Source: Melanocharis versteri (lineage: Eukaryota > Chordata > Aves > Passeriformes > Melanocharitidae). From it: a stretch of DNA of 64,000 nt. Numbering within the stretch: position 1 is the first letter of the stretch; each line of letters begins with the position of its first letter. The translations under genes and the position numbers were made by a program. The stretch covers positions 1,120,073 to 1,184,072 of the forward strand of contig VZTG01007434.1 in the NCBI GenBank assembly GCA_013397845.1, read 5' to 3'. This document shows, in pieces, positions 24,586 to 39,112 of the stretch. The notes under the pieces were generated by a model that saw nothing but the letters and a program-made list of their open reading frames with translations, made no database searches and was not told the DNA's origin.

Positions 24586-27500
24586 CCTCTGCTAAGAGCA
24601 AAGAATCCTTTTCACAGTGGACAATCCCAAATACTCACAATACGTGTGCTCTATGTGAATGCTCTTGCTATCCTTTCCTCTGAAGAGGATGAAGAGGGAA
24701 ATAATGGTTTTTTAAATGCTTTCACAAAAGTAAATTTACTATTCTTACTCTTTGACTCATTGGGGACCTGTGAAATCCGCAGTTTCACTGCCTGGGTGAA
24801 CTTTGTTTCTTAAGTCCTTCAGTAATGAGTCATGCTGTAAGTTTTCATCTGAATTTGCAGTTACTATAAACAAAATAATTATGAGATACAAAATAGATAA
24901 TACTTTAGGCTGAACTTGTTGTTCGGCCTATCTGCAAATCCCCTAATTTATAGTACTTATTTGCACCAAGAAAGCTAAAAAAATGTGTAAATTTTGTGTT
25001 TCTTTAAAAGCTGTGTAATATGCAAATATATATTAAATAGATCTCATTAAAGAGTTTTCTGAAGATGTACTAAAAAGAAATCTCATTTGGGTAAGATCAA
25101 ATTATTTTCCTGAATAATGAACTGAAGGTTTAAAACAATGTCAAGGTGATTACAAAAATGAGAGAATGACAACTTAAGCAAATGCCATCTTTTGCTTCCT
25201 GTCGAGGAACATCACTTGGTGTTAGCACTGACTGATTGGTCTAACAGCTGCAACTTAGTCTAAGCAAGGATCTTTTGGATTATCAGAGAGGGAGGCAAAT
25301 GACACAGGAGGAACATACTCTTTTTCAGGATCTTTCACTTTCCTTTAATTTTTTACACAAAATCAGAACACAGATACAGCAAAGTGGGGGACAGAATAAT
25401 TCTAACAGCCAAGCTTCGATGAAGAAGGGCAGCATGGAAGATACAAAAGTGTTTCAGAGGTTTATGAATAGAGGGAAATGGCATATTGAATTTCTTTACA
25501 GATCTACAGAGTTCCTGGGCTTCTCCTTCCTGAGGGGATACTGAGTTATGCAAAAGGTGTTGTTTAAAAGCACTGAGAAGTTCCAGATTTTTCATTGTGA
25601 GAAATTAATAACAATAAAACAAGAAGTTTCAGTTAGGTACCTAATTCTTTATTTGTCCACCTAAATGAGTACAGTTGGTTTCCTTTATGTCACACAAGTA
25701 GAACTTTAGAGCGGATTTGGGCTTCAGATGCACTTGTTAAAACAGGTAATTTTATTTCATCTTAGTGTACTTGCCACTTGGTGATTATGCATTATTGATC
25801 TGTGTGGCCAGTCTTCAAAACTGCTATTAATAATGAGAAGTCTTTGTATGGAAGTATTTTTTGAAGAGACCATAGCTTTGCTCTTTTTAGTGGACTAGAA
25901 GTAAATTCTGAATTTGCTTTCTTATCATGTCCATACTCTGGCTCTGTAATAGGCTATTATATGTTTCAGGTTCTTGAGGTTTTGGATATAGTAAGAAAAA
26001 ATGTAAGTGTCACTTCTGGAGTATACAGGAGGTAGTTTACCTTGTAAAAAGCCAATAACTTGGCTTTTTTCTTCTCCCTCCAAAATATAGGTGACAGGTT
26101 ATTTTTAAAAACACATCTTAGGCAAGTAATTCAAACCTCAAATTTCTGTAGTCCTTTAAGTGTCATTTTTTTTTCCTAAAGGCTGTTATCAAAATAATCT
26201 AAATCACTTTCTTTCTATTAATCAAAGAATTACAGCACTTAAATTTGTAGTTGTCACTCACGTAGTTTGTGCCTAAAGCATTTTGAAATTGTTTTGTGTG
26301 GTCTTTTCAATCACTCTGGTTTTTTTTTCTCAAGACATTGTCAACATGCACAAAGAATGGGATCACAATGGTAATGAATTTCATTCCTTTGGGACTTGCA
26401 AGGTGAGATGTAATCTGATCTTCAAGGGTTTTAACAAAAATAGTCATTGTTTCAGAAATTCTAACATTAAACGCAACCAACAACTACTCAGTTAATGGAA
26501 TATCTTTCCCAGCAAATTGGAAAACAAAACCAAGAATTTCCTACTTAGCTCAACAAAACCTGATGAAATCCATAGATTAGCATCTTCAAGAAGTAGTTTC
26601 TAGTTTTCATATTGAAAGTTCAATGTCAGGTAACACCTCATCATTACTTTGGGCATTTTATGTTATAGCAAAATTCCTAAAACAGCACCTGCATTATTAG
26701 ATTAGATTAGGCTATTTTTATTATTATTACTAGGAATTATTTGTTCATGTTGTAGAAACTTGGAAAAGCAGACATTGCTATACTAAAGACAACATGATAT
26801 TCTTGAAGTATTTTTGTCTACAAGTAACAGGGACATAAAAATAATGAAGAGTTCAAAGACTGGTAGATTAGATCCATTTACATATTGGAGAGTCATGCAT
26901 AAAATAAATGTGAACATAATATTTCTAATACAGGCTACTGCAAACAGTGTAGTAATTTTAAGTTGATTCATTAATCAGCTGGACGTTGTTGAGGTCTAAA
27001 ATATTCTTTGACTGTGTATGTTCTTAATTAGCTCAAATTGAACAAACAGAATTTATCTAAATATTTATGGATAAACACAAAATTTAGCACAGCATCATAG
27101 GCTTTCTGGGGTGATAGAGACTTTTTTTTTATTACCTCTAAATAAGTTTGTAAATTAAACTGTAAAATACAAAAGAGAGGAATATTAATTACTATTCATT
27201 AATACAATATTATTTTAAAATACTATTTTACAGATTCACACTTTGCTTAGCTCACTGTAAGTTAAGACAATTAACAGAAACATAATTCATAATAAAACTA
27301 GTAATTATTAATATTTAACACTTAGCATGGCATGTTAATGTAGAGAACAATAAATATATGTAAATTATCCATTGAAGTTGACCACCATTTGTGTAGTCAG
27401 ACACATCCTATGTGCTTATTAATGACATGTAATCTCCTTAAGTTGTATTGAATTAATTTTAAAATTAGGCAATAAAATCGACACTGGTAGAAAAAAAACA

Positions 27501-29621
27501 AGAATGAATTATGTTTGGAACTGGACAGGCACATTGAAAGAAATAAAAATATAAATGAAGGAAATAAATATGTTCTTTTTTTCTTGATTTTATTCAAAGA
27601 ACAGACAGAACTCTTGGGTAATTTTCTCCACCTTTCTGACAGCCCTGACAGAATTGAATGTTGTGGTTTGATGCCTTTTTTTTTTTAATCGGTAGGACAG
27701 CAACTAAGAATTTTACCCATGACAGCCAAAGAGTCAGAACAAGACAAGAAAGGTAAATTTCCTCTGGTTACTTTTGTAAAGTTACAGGCAACTCTGCAAA
27801 GCCTTGAAAGCTTTTTTTTTTTTGCTTTATAATTTTCCAATTGTTTTGTTGATAGTGTAATAGAATTGTAGATTAAAGCAATGAACAATAAATTTCCTGG
27901 ATAATTTGCACATTTCTTTTAATTCTGAGAATAAAAACATATGGAAGCTAATAAATTACTTTGTTTAAATGGCTATTTTGGGGAACATTTGGCATACTAG
28001 TGGGGGGGCAGTTCTATTTCTCAGTTCTGACTGACATCACAATCAAAATTTTAATAATAGCATCTTTTAAAAAGTATTTTAAATATTTTATTTGCTATTT
28101 CTTCTTGTTTTAGTAGCCCATTTGAATTTTTTAACAAGGTAATCTTGCTTTTTTTCCTTGATTTCTCTTTTTTGCTTCTTTAATGATGCCTTTGATATCT
28201 CTGGAAGCAGAGAGAGGGAAAGAGGGAAAACAGGAAAGTGAAAGTATTCATTGAGGAAGAAAACAGAATTTGGTAAACATTTGAATAAACTGTGTTTAGT
28301 AGGTGACTTGCATCATGTTATCCTCTTCCTACAGAAAACCCTGGACTGTTCTAGTGTATTTTAAAGAAGCTATCTGAAATCACACAAAGAATTGAGCGAT
28401 CAATAGACTAGCTTAGTTGCGCAAGCAGTAAAAATCAATTTTGTGGTCTCTTGTTTTCTAAGCAAAGTTTGTGGAATTACACTGTAATTATGGACAAAGT
28501 GTGCAAAACATTAACTTGCATGAAGCACAGAAAAAATGCAACTGTATCTTTTTTCTTTATCAAAGAGTACTAAATTCCATTCCTTAATGACATTTCCAAA
28601 CAAAAAAGGTTATCCCTTAAGTACAGTTATCTATCCAGTAAATAGTTAATTTTCTTCTAATATTTATTTTATTTCAATTATTATGTAATCTGTACATAAT
28701 AATGTGTATTAATCTTCATCCTTTAGGTGTAAAATGTGGAAGAAAAAAAAAGTGTCTTTGTTTTGAAAGACAGACCTTTCCTGTCATGAATGGAACAGAT
28801 CTGCTAAGGTGGGGTAGTGGCCAATTTATTCTGATTTTTTTTCAGTAAATCAAGACTGCATCCATACCAGCAGCAACAAAAGAGAATGCACTGTCACATG
28901 AAAAGTCTGGATGTCAGATTGTTGTGTTCAGTGAGAGGCTATCCAGCGACTGGGATTCAGGGAACAACTGACTACAGTGAGCTTCACTTTTATATTTCAA
29001 TCTGTTCCCCTCTTGAAGAACATATGGAAGGGTTAAACATGCCTCATTCAGTTTGGGCATGCATCATGCCTGTTTGTGCGTGTGAGATAACAGCTGCTAC
29101 GTGGCCAGTGTGGGTTTGAAGGATTCTGGATATTTTCATGGTAAACAGATGTCAAAATTCACATCACTTTTAGGTTAATCTTACAATAGACCTAAGACCT
29201 AGTCCTTAGGTTGCATATAGAAAAGGTCTGCTCAGCATTTTAGAAAGGAGATGATATCCCTCTTCCTGGGATTATTTTACAGAATTATGACAAGGCCTGC
29301 CCAAGAGAGGAAAGACTGACTATTCTTACCTCTATGAGAGATGAATGCTGTATCTGCTCGGTAAAAGTTAAATATTGTACATACAGCACTATCACCATCT
29401 TGCCATTATATTTTGTATGGCTTCTGAGAGTACAAAAATAATCAAAGTGGACCCCTAGGGGTGAGATACGCTGAGATGCGCCTAATTTCAAATTCTGGCT
29501 GATGTGTGAAGAGTGGCTGCAAAAGTCCTGTGTGCCTTCAGAAGATGGGAACCTATGCTCATGGCTGGTAGGAAAGAAATTAGAGAACAGTATTAGGATC
29601 GCTGAAACCCCAAGGGACTTA
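24586..29621. other. long AT-rich unique segment, no gene seen
   Basis: About 5 kb with no supportable gene or identified transposon. It includes very AT-rich DNA at 26990-27400, a short (ATTAG)n run at 26697-26711, purine-rich sequence at 28200-28250, and poly-T or poly-A runs near 27120, 27676, 27811 and 28741. The open frames of 60-91 codons show no motif. Confidence 0.55.
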
Positions 29622-29752
29622 GAGAATGGTTTGATTTGGACAGGACCCTAAATATCATCCAGTTCCAAACCCCTGCCATGGTAAGGGATGCCACCCACTA
29701 GATCAGGTTTCTTAAACCCCCTTCCAACCTGGCTTTGGACCCTTTCAGTGGT
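29622..29752 (-). mobile_element. CR1 LINE, 3' fragment, reverse orientation
   Basis: Read on the plus strand it gives GAATGGTTTGATTTGGACAG, ATATCATCCAGTTCCAAACC, CCCTGCCATGG, GATGCCACCCACTAGATCAG, then TTCCAACCTGGCTTTGGACC. This is the reverse complement of the CR1 3' region in the correct order. It is the 3' end of a 5'-truncated copy on the minus strand, moderately diverged. Confidence 0.87.
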
Positions 29753-32700
29753 GATCATGATGCTTCTGTGTCTTCAGCTTTGACATGAAAACTAGCAGGT
29801 AATAGGTAAATTTAATATTAAAATCTTAGAGTGTACAGGGCACTGAGGACATTGAAAACTAACACAAGTCAGATGTCACACTTGCATTGCTGCTGCAAGG
29901 GAAAAGAAAAAGCTGTGGCCCTGTGTGGGGGATGCAACAAAGAAATGGGGAGTCCAAACCCTTGTTACACCCATCTGGTGTTGGTTTTTTTCTCCTGAGA
30001 AATTTCTATCTATGTAACCTGAGGGAAGAAAAAGTACAGCAGTGGAAAAGATCCATAGTTCAAGGAAAACATTTCACATATTTAAAGAAGTGAACACATT
30101 GTAGTCATCATCATGTTTAAAAAGTCTTAGTAGGCTTGTTGCTTGTGTGTTTTAGGATGTACTCTATTTAAATTAAACTCCAACAGGATTTTAACAAAAT
30201 GAAAGATTCACAAATAGTATTTATCAGCATTTAGTATTAAAGTGGCTCAAGCCAATGCACTGATGAAAAAGAAAAGCCAAGCTTGCCTTTTAGAGTTCTT
30301 TAAACAAAAAGACTTATTTTGATTGCAACAAAAACACCCATAAATCTATGCACATATATATTGATCTTTCTTTCCTCTTAAAAATGACTCTGTCCCGGTA
30401 AGTTGGCATATTTCATAAACAAACCAACAAATTATTGATCCATCATATACTCTAAAAATCCTGTGAAGAATCTAGGTTGCTTTTAAGTTCCTGCTGTACC
30501 TAAGGGAATGAGAAACTACAAAATGAAAAATAGATGTTTAAAAAGAAGCACAAATATTAGAAGATGTATAGCTACTTTTGCTCCTGCATCACCTTTCATT
30601 GTAATTCTTTTAATGTAGTTCATTAAAAATATTTTTATGAGCTAATAGATTATGTTATTTGGTAATACAATTCATTGTAGTGACTATTAGTTACTACATC
30701 AATTATATGTCCCTGCAGATATCTCCATTCCTTTTTGGCAAATGCTGTGTCAGCATAAATTTTCTTATGCAGGAATCCTACAAAATTAAGACTGCCTGAC
30801 ATCTTGTTATTGAAAGCAAAGTTATATTCAGCTTGGATTAGAGGTGGATTCTGGTCACATGTCCTTTTGAAAAGGAAATAACGAGGTAGATTACAGATGT
30901 TTATTAGTACTAACTTAATGAACAATGCTGTGAAAAGTTAGAGACAGCTAGATTTTCAGTTATTCAACCTATCTTCCTTAGAGCGTTTTGGGCAGCTGAC
31001 ATGACACACAGAGTCACCAGGAGCTTAATTGTGAATGGCTTCCTAGAGAGGGATGGCAGCAAGCTAACATGGTCTTTTGGAAAGGAGTGAGAATTAAAGA
31101 TACTAGTTAGTGGTAAAATAAACCACTGTTAGTGGCTATTTATTCAGTCACTTATCCATTAACCACTAAGATGCAATTCTCCACTAAAGTGTAATCGTGG
31201 ACTTGCACAAGCTATGACTATTTTTGCAAAACATTTGCCTTGAAGTAGCTGAAATTCTTGTACCTATGCAGATATGAGAAAATAAGGCTTGGGTACCTCA
31301 GTGCGAAACTGTGGCCTGAAAAGTGCTTCCTTCTGAGCAGCTGTCTAATACTGGTGCTGTTTTCCAGGTAGATGTCCCAAAAGCAACACTTGATAAAAAT
31401 GCCAGAAAGATGTTTCCAGGAGTTAAAAAACACCAAAAGAATTCAGTTTCTTTGTAATCATTTAACAGCACACCTGAAACACAAATCATAGAGCTATAGA
31501 CCAGATACTGTAATTATTAGTTCTTTTCTCCCCCTGTCTTGCACCACAGCAGGGTAGAGCTGTGCAAGGAAGAAGCCTTTGTGACTAACGGCCGTGTGAA
31601 ATGTGGATGTTTACTGTTTGTATGAGTATTTTATGGCAAAGATTGTGTGAGTGCTATGAGAAGGGAAAAAGTCTCTGACTGTAACTTTAAGGGTCAAGGG
31701 ACTTTACAGAGTTTTCTGAGCTCTAATTTGACTTTGCCAGGCTGTGTGTTGAAGAACATCTCCAGATTCACCCTACTGTACCACTGCTGAGAGGGTTGTA
31801 GAGAGGAGATTCTGAGCTGTGATGTTGAACTGGTAAAACAAGTCATCTTTTTCTGATCTTTCAGTAAGGCCCAGCTGAAATTTTCAGAGAACTGTGGTGG
31901 AAAACTTCCTTCAAGCCAGATATAGACTCATTTATATGAGGAGAGAAGCATAAGGCTTTCCCTCCCTTGTCTGAGTGAGGGAAAAAAAAAATCTCAGCAC
32001 AACAAACAGAGAGATTTATTATTAGTATTCACCCCATCAGAGGGATATCAGAATGACTCATACTGAGCTGCTGCTCTGAAGACTGTTTTATATTCTCAGC
32101 CCAGCTGGTCTAAGATTAGGGCTTCTCAAATAGGAGTACTTTACACTCATAGGCTTAACATACTTTATACTTCCATTGACTTTTTAAAAAACAGGATCCT
32201 AAGTTAAAAAAAAAATTGTGAAGCTATAAACGCTATTAGCTTTGATATTCTGAAAGTTATATTTAAAATATATTTGTAGAGCAGTTGCTGTGTAGTCAGT
32301 GTGCTAGGTATCTAAAGACGATTGTATTATATTTCTTTATATTTGTCATATTGGTTTTATGGGACACAATACTTTGAATGATTAGTTCAGTACACCACAT
32401 ATGACAATGTGTGATATTTGATATGAAGCTGAGCATAAGTGTTATTTAGGTGCTTTGATTGGTAAATGAGTTGTGAATGTGTCATAACTTTGGCAGTAAA
32501 TTTAAAAGAAATACTACATCAGTCTTCCTTCGAAAACAAAAGAAGACTTCTTTGAACAAAAATAACTCAAGGGCTACAGATAATCCAAAATATAGGAAGA
32601 TCAAATGTTTCTGATAATTGTTCTTCATGAAATAGTAGAAAGTATAAACTACTTTTTGCTTGATTATTTTTGAGAAGAAATGCTGTGTTATTCACAAAGA

Positions 32701-35700
32701 TGAACAAAGTATTCTTCATGTCAAAGTTTACAATGATTGAGTAATAGTTGTTTAGTTCTTCATGAAAGACTGCCAGATGCAGAAAAAGAATGCAAGCGTA
32801 AGTAATAAAAGTAGTTTTTATATAACTAAAGGACACAATTTTTGAAACAGTTTTGCTGCTAAGAAAACCGTGAAACGTATGCTACAGAGTCACTCCTACA
32901 CAGGATTTAAGTATGACTACGGTTTAGTGAGTGTTCTAAAGGTATGTTTAAGACAGAGAAAATTCTGTGTATTGTCAGCAAAATGCCAGTTCCTTTTTCA
33001 GATGAGAAAACAGTAATTAACTTGGTTGAAATGTGAATGTTTCTGTATTGCTGCTAATGCTTCAAAACTATTGAAATATGTAATGTTTCCAAAAACACAT
33101 AAGAATAATCCACTTCTTTCCTTTTTTTTTTTTCTTTTTGACAGCAATCAAATTTCATTAGAAATATTTGGTAATGTAATAAGTTTAAGTGAATTAGAGG
33201 GATTTCTTGGCAGCTTTTCATTATTTAGTGCCTACTGTGCTACTGCTAATTTGGGGAGGAAAACAGTTCATGATAAATAATGAAAAAGATTTGCTTCTAG
33301 CTAATTACTTAGCTCATATGCTGCATAATGCAACAAAGTATATGATAGATTAGTCATCATTTGATCATGTAGAAAACAGAAATTTTCAATTACACTGTAT
33401 GGCAACAAGTTTTCTAGTTGCTGGGGGTATTACGTTTTCCTAACCTAAAGTATATGGAAGTGTTGATCTATATCACCCTAAGATTAGCTTTATGAAGCTG
33501 ACAGATTCTTGATTATTTTCCAGCTATTAAAAGTTAGCTATCAAATGTCAGAAGAAACTAGATTTTTCAATTCTCTGAAGATGGACAAATGGGAATGGTG
33601 GATTCATATCTGTTGCCTGAATGCTAATTATTTTTCAGCATATGTTAAAAGATAAATTAGGAAAAATATAAAGTGTCTCCATTTAATAATATACAATTGG
33701 TCTCAAATATCTGACTCCACTTTTTGATTTGGCAAACAAAGCTATCCTTACCTGATACAGTCTCTTTTCAGAAAAAAAGTCAAGTGTTCTCAAAGGCTCA
33801 GTAATGAAAAGGACTGAGTATAGAGTACTTGTCAGGAATATTGTAATGAGATGCTTAGTAGAGCATGCACACAGCTGCAGAAGTATTGTATTAGGAAACA
33901 ACATTTCAATCTTTAAATCTTGAGTATGTTAATTACTTAAAACCTGTGGAATTTTTGTTCACTCTTAATACAGCAGTAAGAATAATATTTCCTTGAATAA
34001 ACAGGATTGCTACGAATACAGAAATTTGATAAACATGGATTCTGTAGAGACTGTTTAAATTTAAATTTTATTTCACTTATACATGACAAAAGTTTTACGG
34101 ATTGATTTACAGCGCCTATTTGCATGGAACTGCATTAAGCAGGTATTGCTTAAACTTTACAGCTACAATACTGAATTGTATGTCTTGAAGTTATGATTTA
34201 AACATTATTTGTGCAGTATGTACACATACAGATGCAAGTAAAAATTTATATATGCTTGTATATATCAGTTGAAAGATGATATTTAGATTTATGTGTAGTT
34301 AATTTCCAATGAAATTATAATAGTAATTACCATCTGCATATTCCACAGATTATGGATAGGTATAAATAAACTGAGTAATAATAATGTTCAGAAGTCTGTG
34401 CCTCCTTTTGTCACCAGTCTTTGAGTGGGAATCTAGCTGGCCATCTTGCAGTTCTTTCAGATATGTCAGTGGTGAGTGACCAAAACATCAGCGTGGTTCT
34501 TAATTGTCCAGTAAAGAAATAGGACTGAATGCAAAGTGTGAGGTTAGTACTTCAGTACCAATCAATTAGTCTAAGGGGAAAACTATTATATGTAGGTGAG
34601 ATCCATTTATTTAATAGATCAAAATAATTCAGCCCTGAAAGAATGGTGGGAAGGCAGCAGAGGGAAGCTGTTCACAAGATTATCCTATTGGAAGGATTTT
34701 CAGTACATGGGATTATCTGTAATGAGATTAACCACTGGGAGATCAAATTCTGAATGGATGCTTCAGGGAGACAAAATGCCCACTAAAACAAAAGAGAAGT
34801 GGGAGGTAAAGGCTACAGGATTTAAATAAAGTCTGGTCCTGAAAGTCCTGTTGTTCTGGCAGCAGTAATGGGAAGAAGACTGGTTGGCAGAGAACCAGGA
34901 GACATGTCAAGTGCTCATCACTAAAAAGACAGTGTTAGGAAAAGGGTTTCTAATTAATGGAGCAATGCAGATATACAATAAAAGGTGGCCACTGATTCTT
35001 CTGCATCAATGGGCAGCTGAGAACCCTGTGAGCAGCAAGATGATGCTGCAAACAATTATGATGCGTGTTACATTTTGTGTACAGTTACAGAGATCGGCTT
35101 AGACCGGATTTTTAAATAAGAGCCTAGAATGGAGTACAAAGCTACAAGATATGCGAAAAATAGGTAACATTTATGCTTCAAGCCTTGCAGGATATTTGAG
35201 AGAGACATTTAACAAGTGATTAGTATTTCGAGTAAATAGTCAGTAAACAAATTTTGTAACTTTTTTTCACATTTAGACAAACATTTAGACAAAACAGAAA
35301 CTGGTTTGGGGGAGGTAGGTATCAGTATAAACATATGTGGAAAGGAAAGTCAATAAATAAACTTAAGTCAAAATCAAGATACTTTCCAGAAAGTTCAGTC
35401 CAACTCAATATTTTGGCACTTCCAGTTAACATCAGATGCTGCCAGTGGGAAATGTTATATTTTTGAGGCATAGACCAAAACAGATGTAGAGATTGCACTT
35501 CCATCAGAAATGCAACTGTAGATTTGCCTCTCAGACTTTGGGCATTCTGCATACTTGGTCCTCCTGTTGGGGCAGAAACTCACTTGAGGTATATATGCGC
35601 TGCAGTGACATTAGCACATCTGAAGGCCACTTTAAAAAAAAAACAACATGGAGGACATTGCTCAGAAAAAGTATTCTGTCTGTAAAGGAACAACATTTTG

Positions 35701-36159
35701 TTCCCAGACATATTTACAGTTCCACAAGTTGTAAGATATGTGACTTTTGTTTTAGGTTGAAATTATTATGTACAACTGGCTAAGAAGCCGTGTCTTACCT
35801 AGACTCATCATCATGCCTGGTGTCCATTATCCCTCTCTCACTCCAGCGAGACATGTCAACACACAGCTCCTCTGTTGAAATGTCTTGAGCTATTCTGCAT
35901 GCCTCATGTAGGAAAGGATAGGATGTAGCTAGTTTTTGTGGCCAGGTTTTGATAGTGGAAGTGGGCTACAGGGGTGGCCTCTGTGAGAAGCGTATATTTT
36001 ACATGTCTTGATATGTAAATAGTGGCGAAAATGCAAGTTTAAAGCTTTGAGCAGTGTGAATCTGCTTTCCTGTGCAGGTTATCCAGTTATAACTTTATCT
36101 GGGAACTGGAGAGTTAGTCAAATGCCATAAAGCATGTACAAAGAATAAGGCCAATTTTT
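29753..36159. other. long AT-rich unique segment, no gene seen
   Basis: More than 6 kb without a supportable gene or transposon. A plus-strand frame from 34596 to 35102 stays open apart from two stops (34827-34829 and 34866-34868), but its translation shows no family motif. A pyrimidine-rich CCAG|GTAGAT junction lies at 31367/31368. A direct repeat of ACATTTAGACAA occurs twice at about 35270-35292. I see no CR1 tail. Confidence 0.5.
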
Positions 36160-36360
36160 GTAAACAGACTTTTAATTATTTTTAATTAGGTGATGTCTTA
36201 GATTTTATTGGAATTTAATGGAGCTTGTCAAATACTTGGAAAGAATATTCCTCAAATAAATTATTCAGCAAATATTGCTATTATACATGAATTAATTTAT
36301 TCAGTGAATAATATTCAGCCAGCCACCTAATTGGTCAAATGCTGCTAAAAGCTGTTTGCT
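36160..36360. promoter_or_regulatory. candidate conserved AT-rich non-coding block
   Basis: AATTATTTTTAATTAGG, AAATAAATTATTCAGC and ATGAATTAATTTATTCAGTG give dense homeodomain/POU-like cores. Three TTATTCAG- or TATTCAGC-type copies recur within 80 bp. No frame or transposon is present. AT-rich composition alone could create such cores, so this is weak. Confidence 0.18.
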
Positions 36361-38339
36361 GAAGAATAGTTTTGATGAGTAACAGCAGTACTCTTTGAAT
36401 AATACATTTGGCAAAGACTACCTGACCAGTTCTATTCTTATTGGATTAGAGATTTTGAAGACTTTCAGCTGACCAGCCATGGAAGCTCTAGTTACACAAG
36501 ACCAGTGTGAAATCCCGTTATTTAGTATGTCTTGCTAATAGAGTGAATTCGGTAATAGTGAATATTTTGTAGTGGTTCACATACCATTAATATTTTCTGA
36601 AAGCTGAGTTTGCAGGACTGCTGAATCCACAGATAACTGGTTGTTGTGGCTTTTTAGTTTAATGCTTAGTAGACATTTTGTTCTCTGATCTTTTTCCCTT
36701 GGTAACCTGACTACGTCCTTCAGGAGATTCAGGACTTCTGTCATCTATCCAGCAGCTCCAAGAAGACAGGGGAAGTTGTTGTGTTCTTAAAGACTTTTGA
36801 AAACCAAGGGCAGTTCTAGTTGTTCAGATCCATACTTATCATGGGACTGACTTCAAGCTCTTGAAAAACAGTGTTATGGTTGTGAAAGAGTTAGGTCATG
36901 TTGCAAACAGTGAGAAAGCAAGCATCATAGACCATGAGATTTAGAGGGACTGAAATTGTGTGAATGAGCAGGTTTAGTGCTGGCCTTGTTGAGTGGCCTT
37001 CTTTGAGCTTCATTCACTCCAAAACATCAGGGCTTTAGGTAAATTGGTACTTTCAGGGCAGCAGCAGGTTTAATTAATCCAAGCCAGTTCAGATTGTGAT
37101 TGCTTGACTATTCAGCCCTGTGCTTTTATTCAATTCAGAAGTCCAGGACTTATGTTTCACTTCCTACTCTGCAGAATTATCCTGCGCAGTACTTGGCAAG
37201 GGACTGACTGCACTTGGTATGTTCAAGTAACCCTGCACAGTCCATTTGAGCTACAGTCAGAGCTTATGAACATGACTGAGGAAACTGGATTTAAAATACA
37301 GTACAAAATAGACGTAATAAAACGCATCTGGGAAGTAGGGTACTTGGGCATGGATCTATACCTTGCTGGGCTCTGCTTGCCCAGGCTTGTCCTGTTGTTA
37401 TGTACAACACTCCACTGCTTTAGCCTTATGAAACTATATAGTGAAAGCTGAAGCATGTCAAGATGATGTGTTCTCAGAAGCTGGGCCCACAGGCACACCA
37501 TCACAGGCTATGTCAATATTAACCAGTAAATTAGTCCAGCGTAACAGGAACATCCTTCTAGGGCTAGAGGATCTGACATCCCTACTGTACATGTTTCCAT
37601 GGGGTTTACTTTTGGCTGGTATGATTCCGTGGTCTGAATGCCCAATTTCAGCTGGTATGCAATAGGTGTGCTGCTGGGGAATGAGCACCTTTTAGTTTAA
37701 TTTCATTCAGATAGACTCTCTGAGACTGCTGCACAACACAAATGAGAAGACAGTTATTTGGGTGCATTCCTCAGTAGAACAGAACGCTGACAGACATGCT
37801 CCTTACTGCTCATAGGAGTAGGTTTGCAGTGTGTTAGATTTTAGATAATCATGGAACCAAATTAGGGTTTTATTATACTTTCTCATTAAAAAAAGCAGGG
37901 AGAAAAGCAGTCACATTTTACTGAATTATACCCTTCAGATTTCTTTAAATGAGCTTGCACTGGTGAGTGGGTTGAGCAGAGAGGTGAAGTGAGGTGTTGA
38001 GGATTTGAGAAATATATTTATTCCATGAATTAATTAAATTTGGCATTACAAATGTGTTAGTGTTTGTCAAAGCCCCACAACATTGCATATACTGTTAACC
38101 ATGAAAATATTACAAATAGTATCTCTTCTGAGCAGCAAAACAATATTGTTAGGCTCAGTTACAATGCCAAAATGAATATATAATATAAATCCTCATTCCT
38201 ACAAGTTTTGGTCTCTGTTTTTTTTATTAACTGAGAAAATACCAAATGGTATGACAAGCAAAGACCTTTAAAACTGCACTCCTTTTGGACTATAACAGTT
38301 TTACTCTAACTGCATCCATGAGTTAGAAATATTATGGGT
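36361..38339. other. unique non-coding sequence
   Basis: No gene recognised. The section 37100-37690 has balanced composition and overlapping frames on both strands (for example 37104-37451 plus, 115 codons; 37223-37504 minus), with no recognisable motif. It may be an unidentified old repeat. Confidence 0.45.
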
Positions 38340-38412
38340 CAAAGGCAGGCCTAGAAGGCCCTCAAGGCTGACCTAATTATCTACACTACATTTCCACTTT
38401 TCTATATCTGGA
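38340..38412 (-). mobile_element. possible ancient CR1-like tail (weak)
   Basis: GGTCAAAGGCAGGCCTAGAAGG followed by GCTGACCTAATTATC faintly resembles the reverse complement of old sauropsid CR1 tails (AAGGCCAGAAGG...CATCTAGTCTGACCT). The match is short and interrupted, so the call is tentative. Confidence 0.25.
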
Positions 38413-39112
38413 GGCCAATTAGTTTTCATGCTATGTACAGTGGAGCATAATTTTGTGTCTCTTGTAGTCACTTGAGCCTTAAGAATACTATAATATTTCA
38501 ATATAATACTGGAACATAATTGAGATACTATGATTTAGTAATAGAATAAAGGGCTCAACATCAGAGCTAACTACTATATGAACTACACAAGAAACATACA
38601 ACTATATGCCTAACATTTTAGACAGAATTTGGGGTGAGGAATAATAAAGGCCAAGCCTCTTCATCTCAAATCTACTTTTCTCCATTTTTGCTGTGTCCTA
38701 TGTACCATGACTATCAACGACTCAATCAAATCTAAATGCCTTAGAAAACCATTAACTGCTTTTTTCGTTATTCTGATGTGTAAATTGCAGTAATTTACAC
38801 CTTCTGTGCCTTTATTTCCTGGTGATGACATTCAGTTCTGATTTTGCACTGCTTTGGCATAATGTTATGGATTATTTCAATGTAAAAGAGCTAAAATTTA
38901 CTAGTAAATCATCCTAGGTTTTGCTCTCTGTATTAAAAAACTAAGTGCCTCCTCCTCTAATATGATGCTCTTTCCTTTCCTTTGTCTGTGGAGTGAGTTG
39001 AAGAGGGCATTGACAGTACTGCTCACCAGGAGTGGGCAGTACCACTTCTGTGTCGGGGCATGTAAGAGCTGAGAGCCAGAAAAATGTGATACCCAAAAAG
39101 TTGTGGAGGTAC
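38413..39112. other. unique non-coding sequence
   Basis: No gene recognised. The 166-codon minus-strand open frame that enters from the right is explained by the A-rich tract next to it. Confidence 0.5.
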
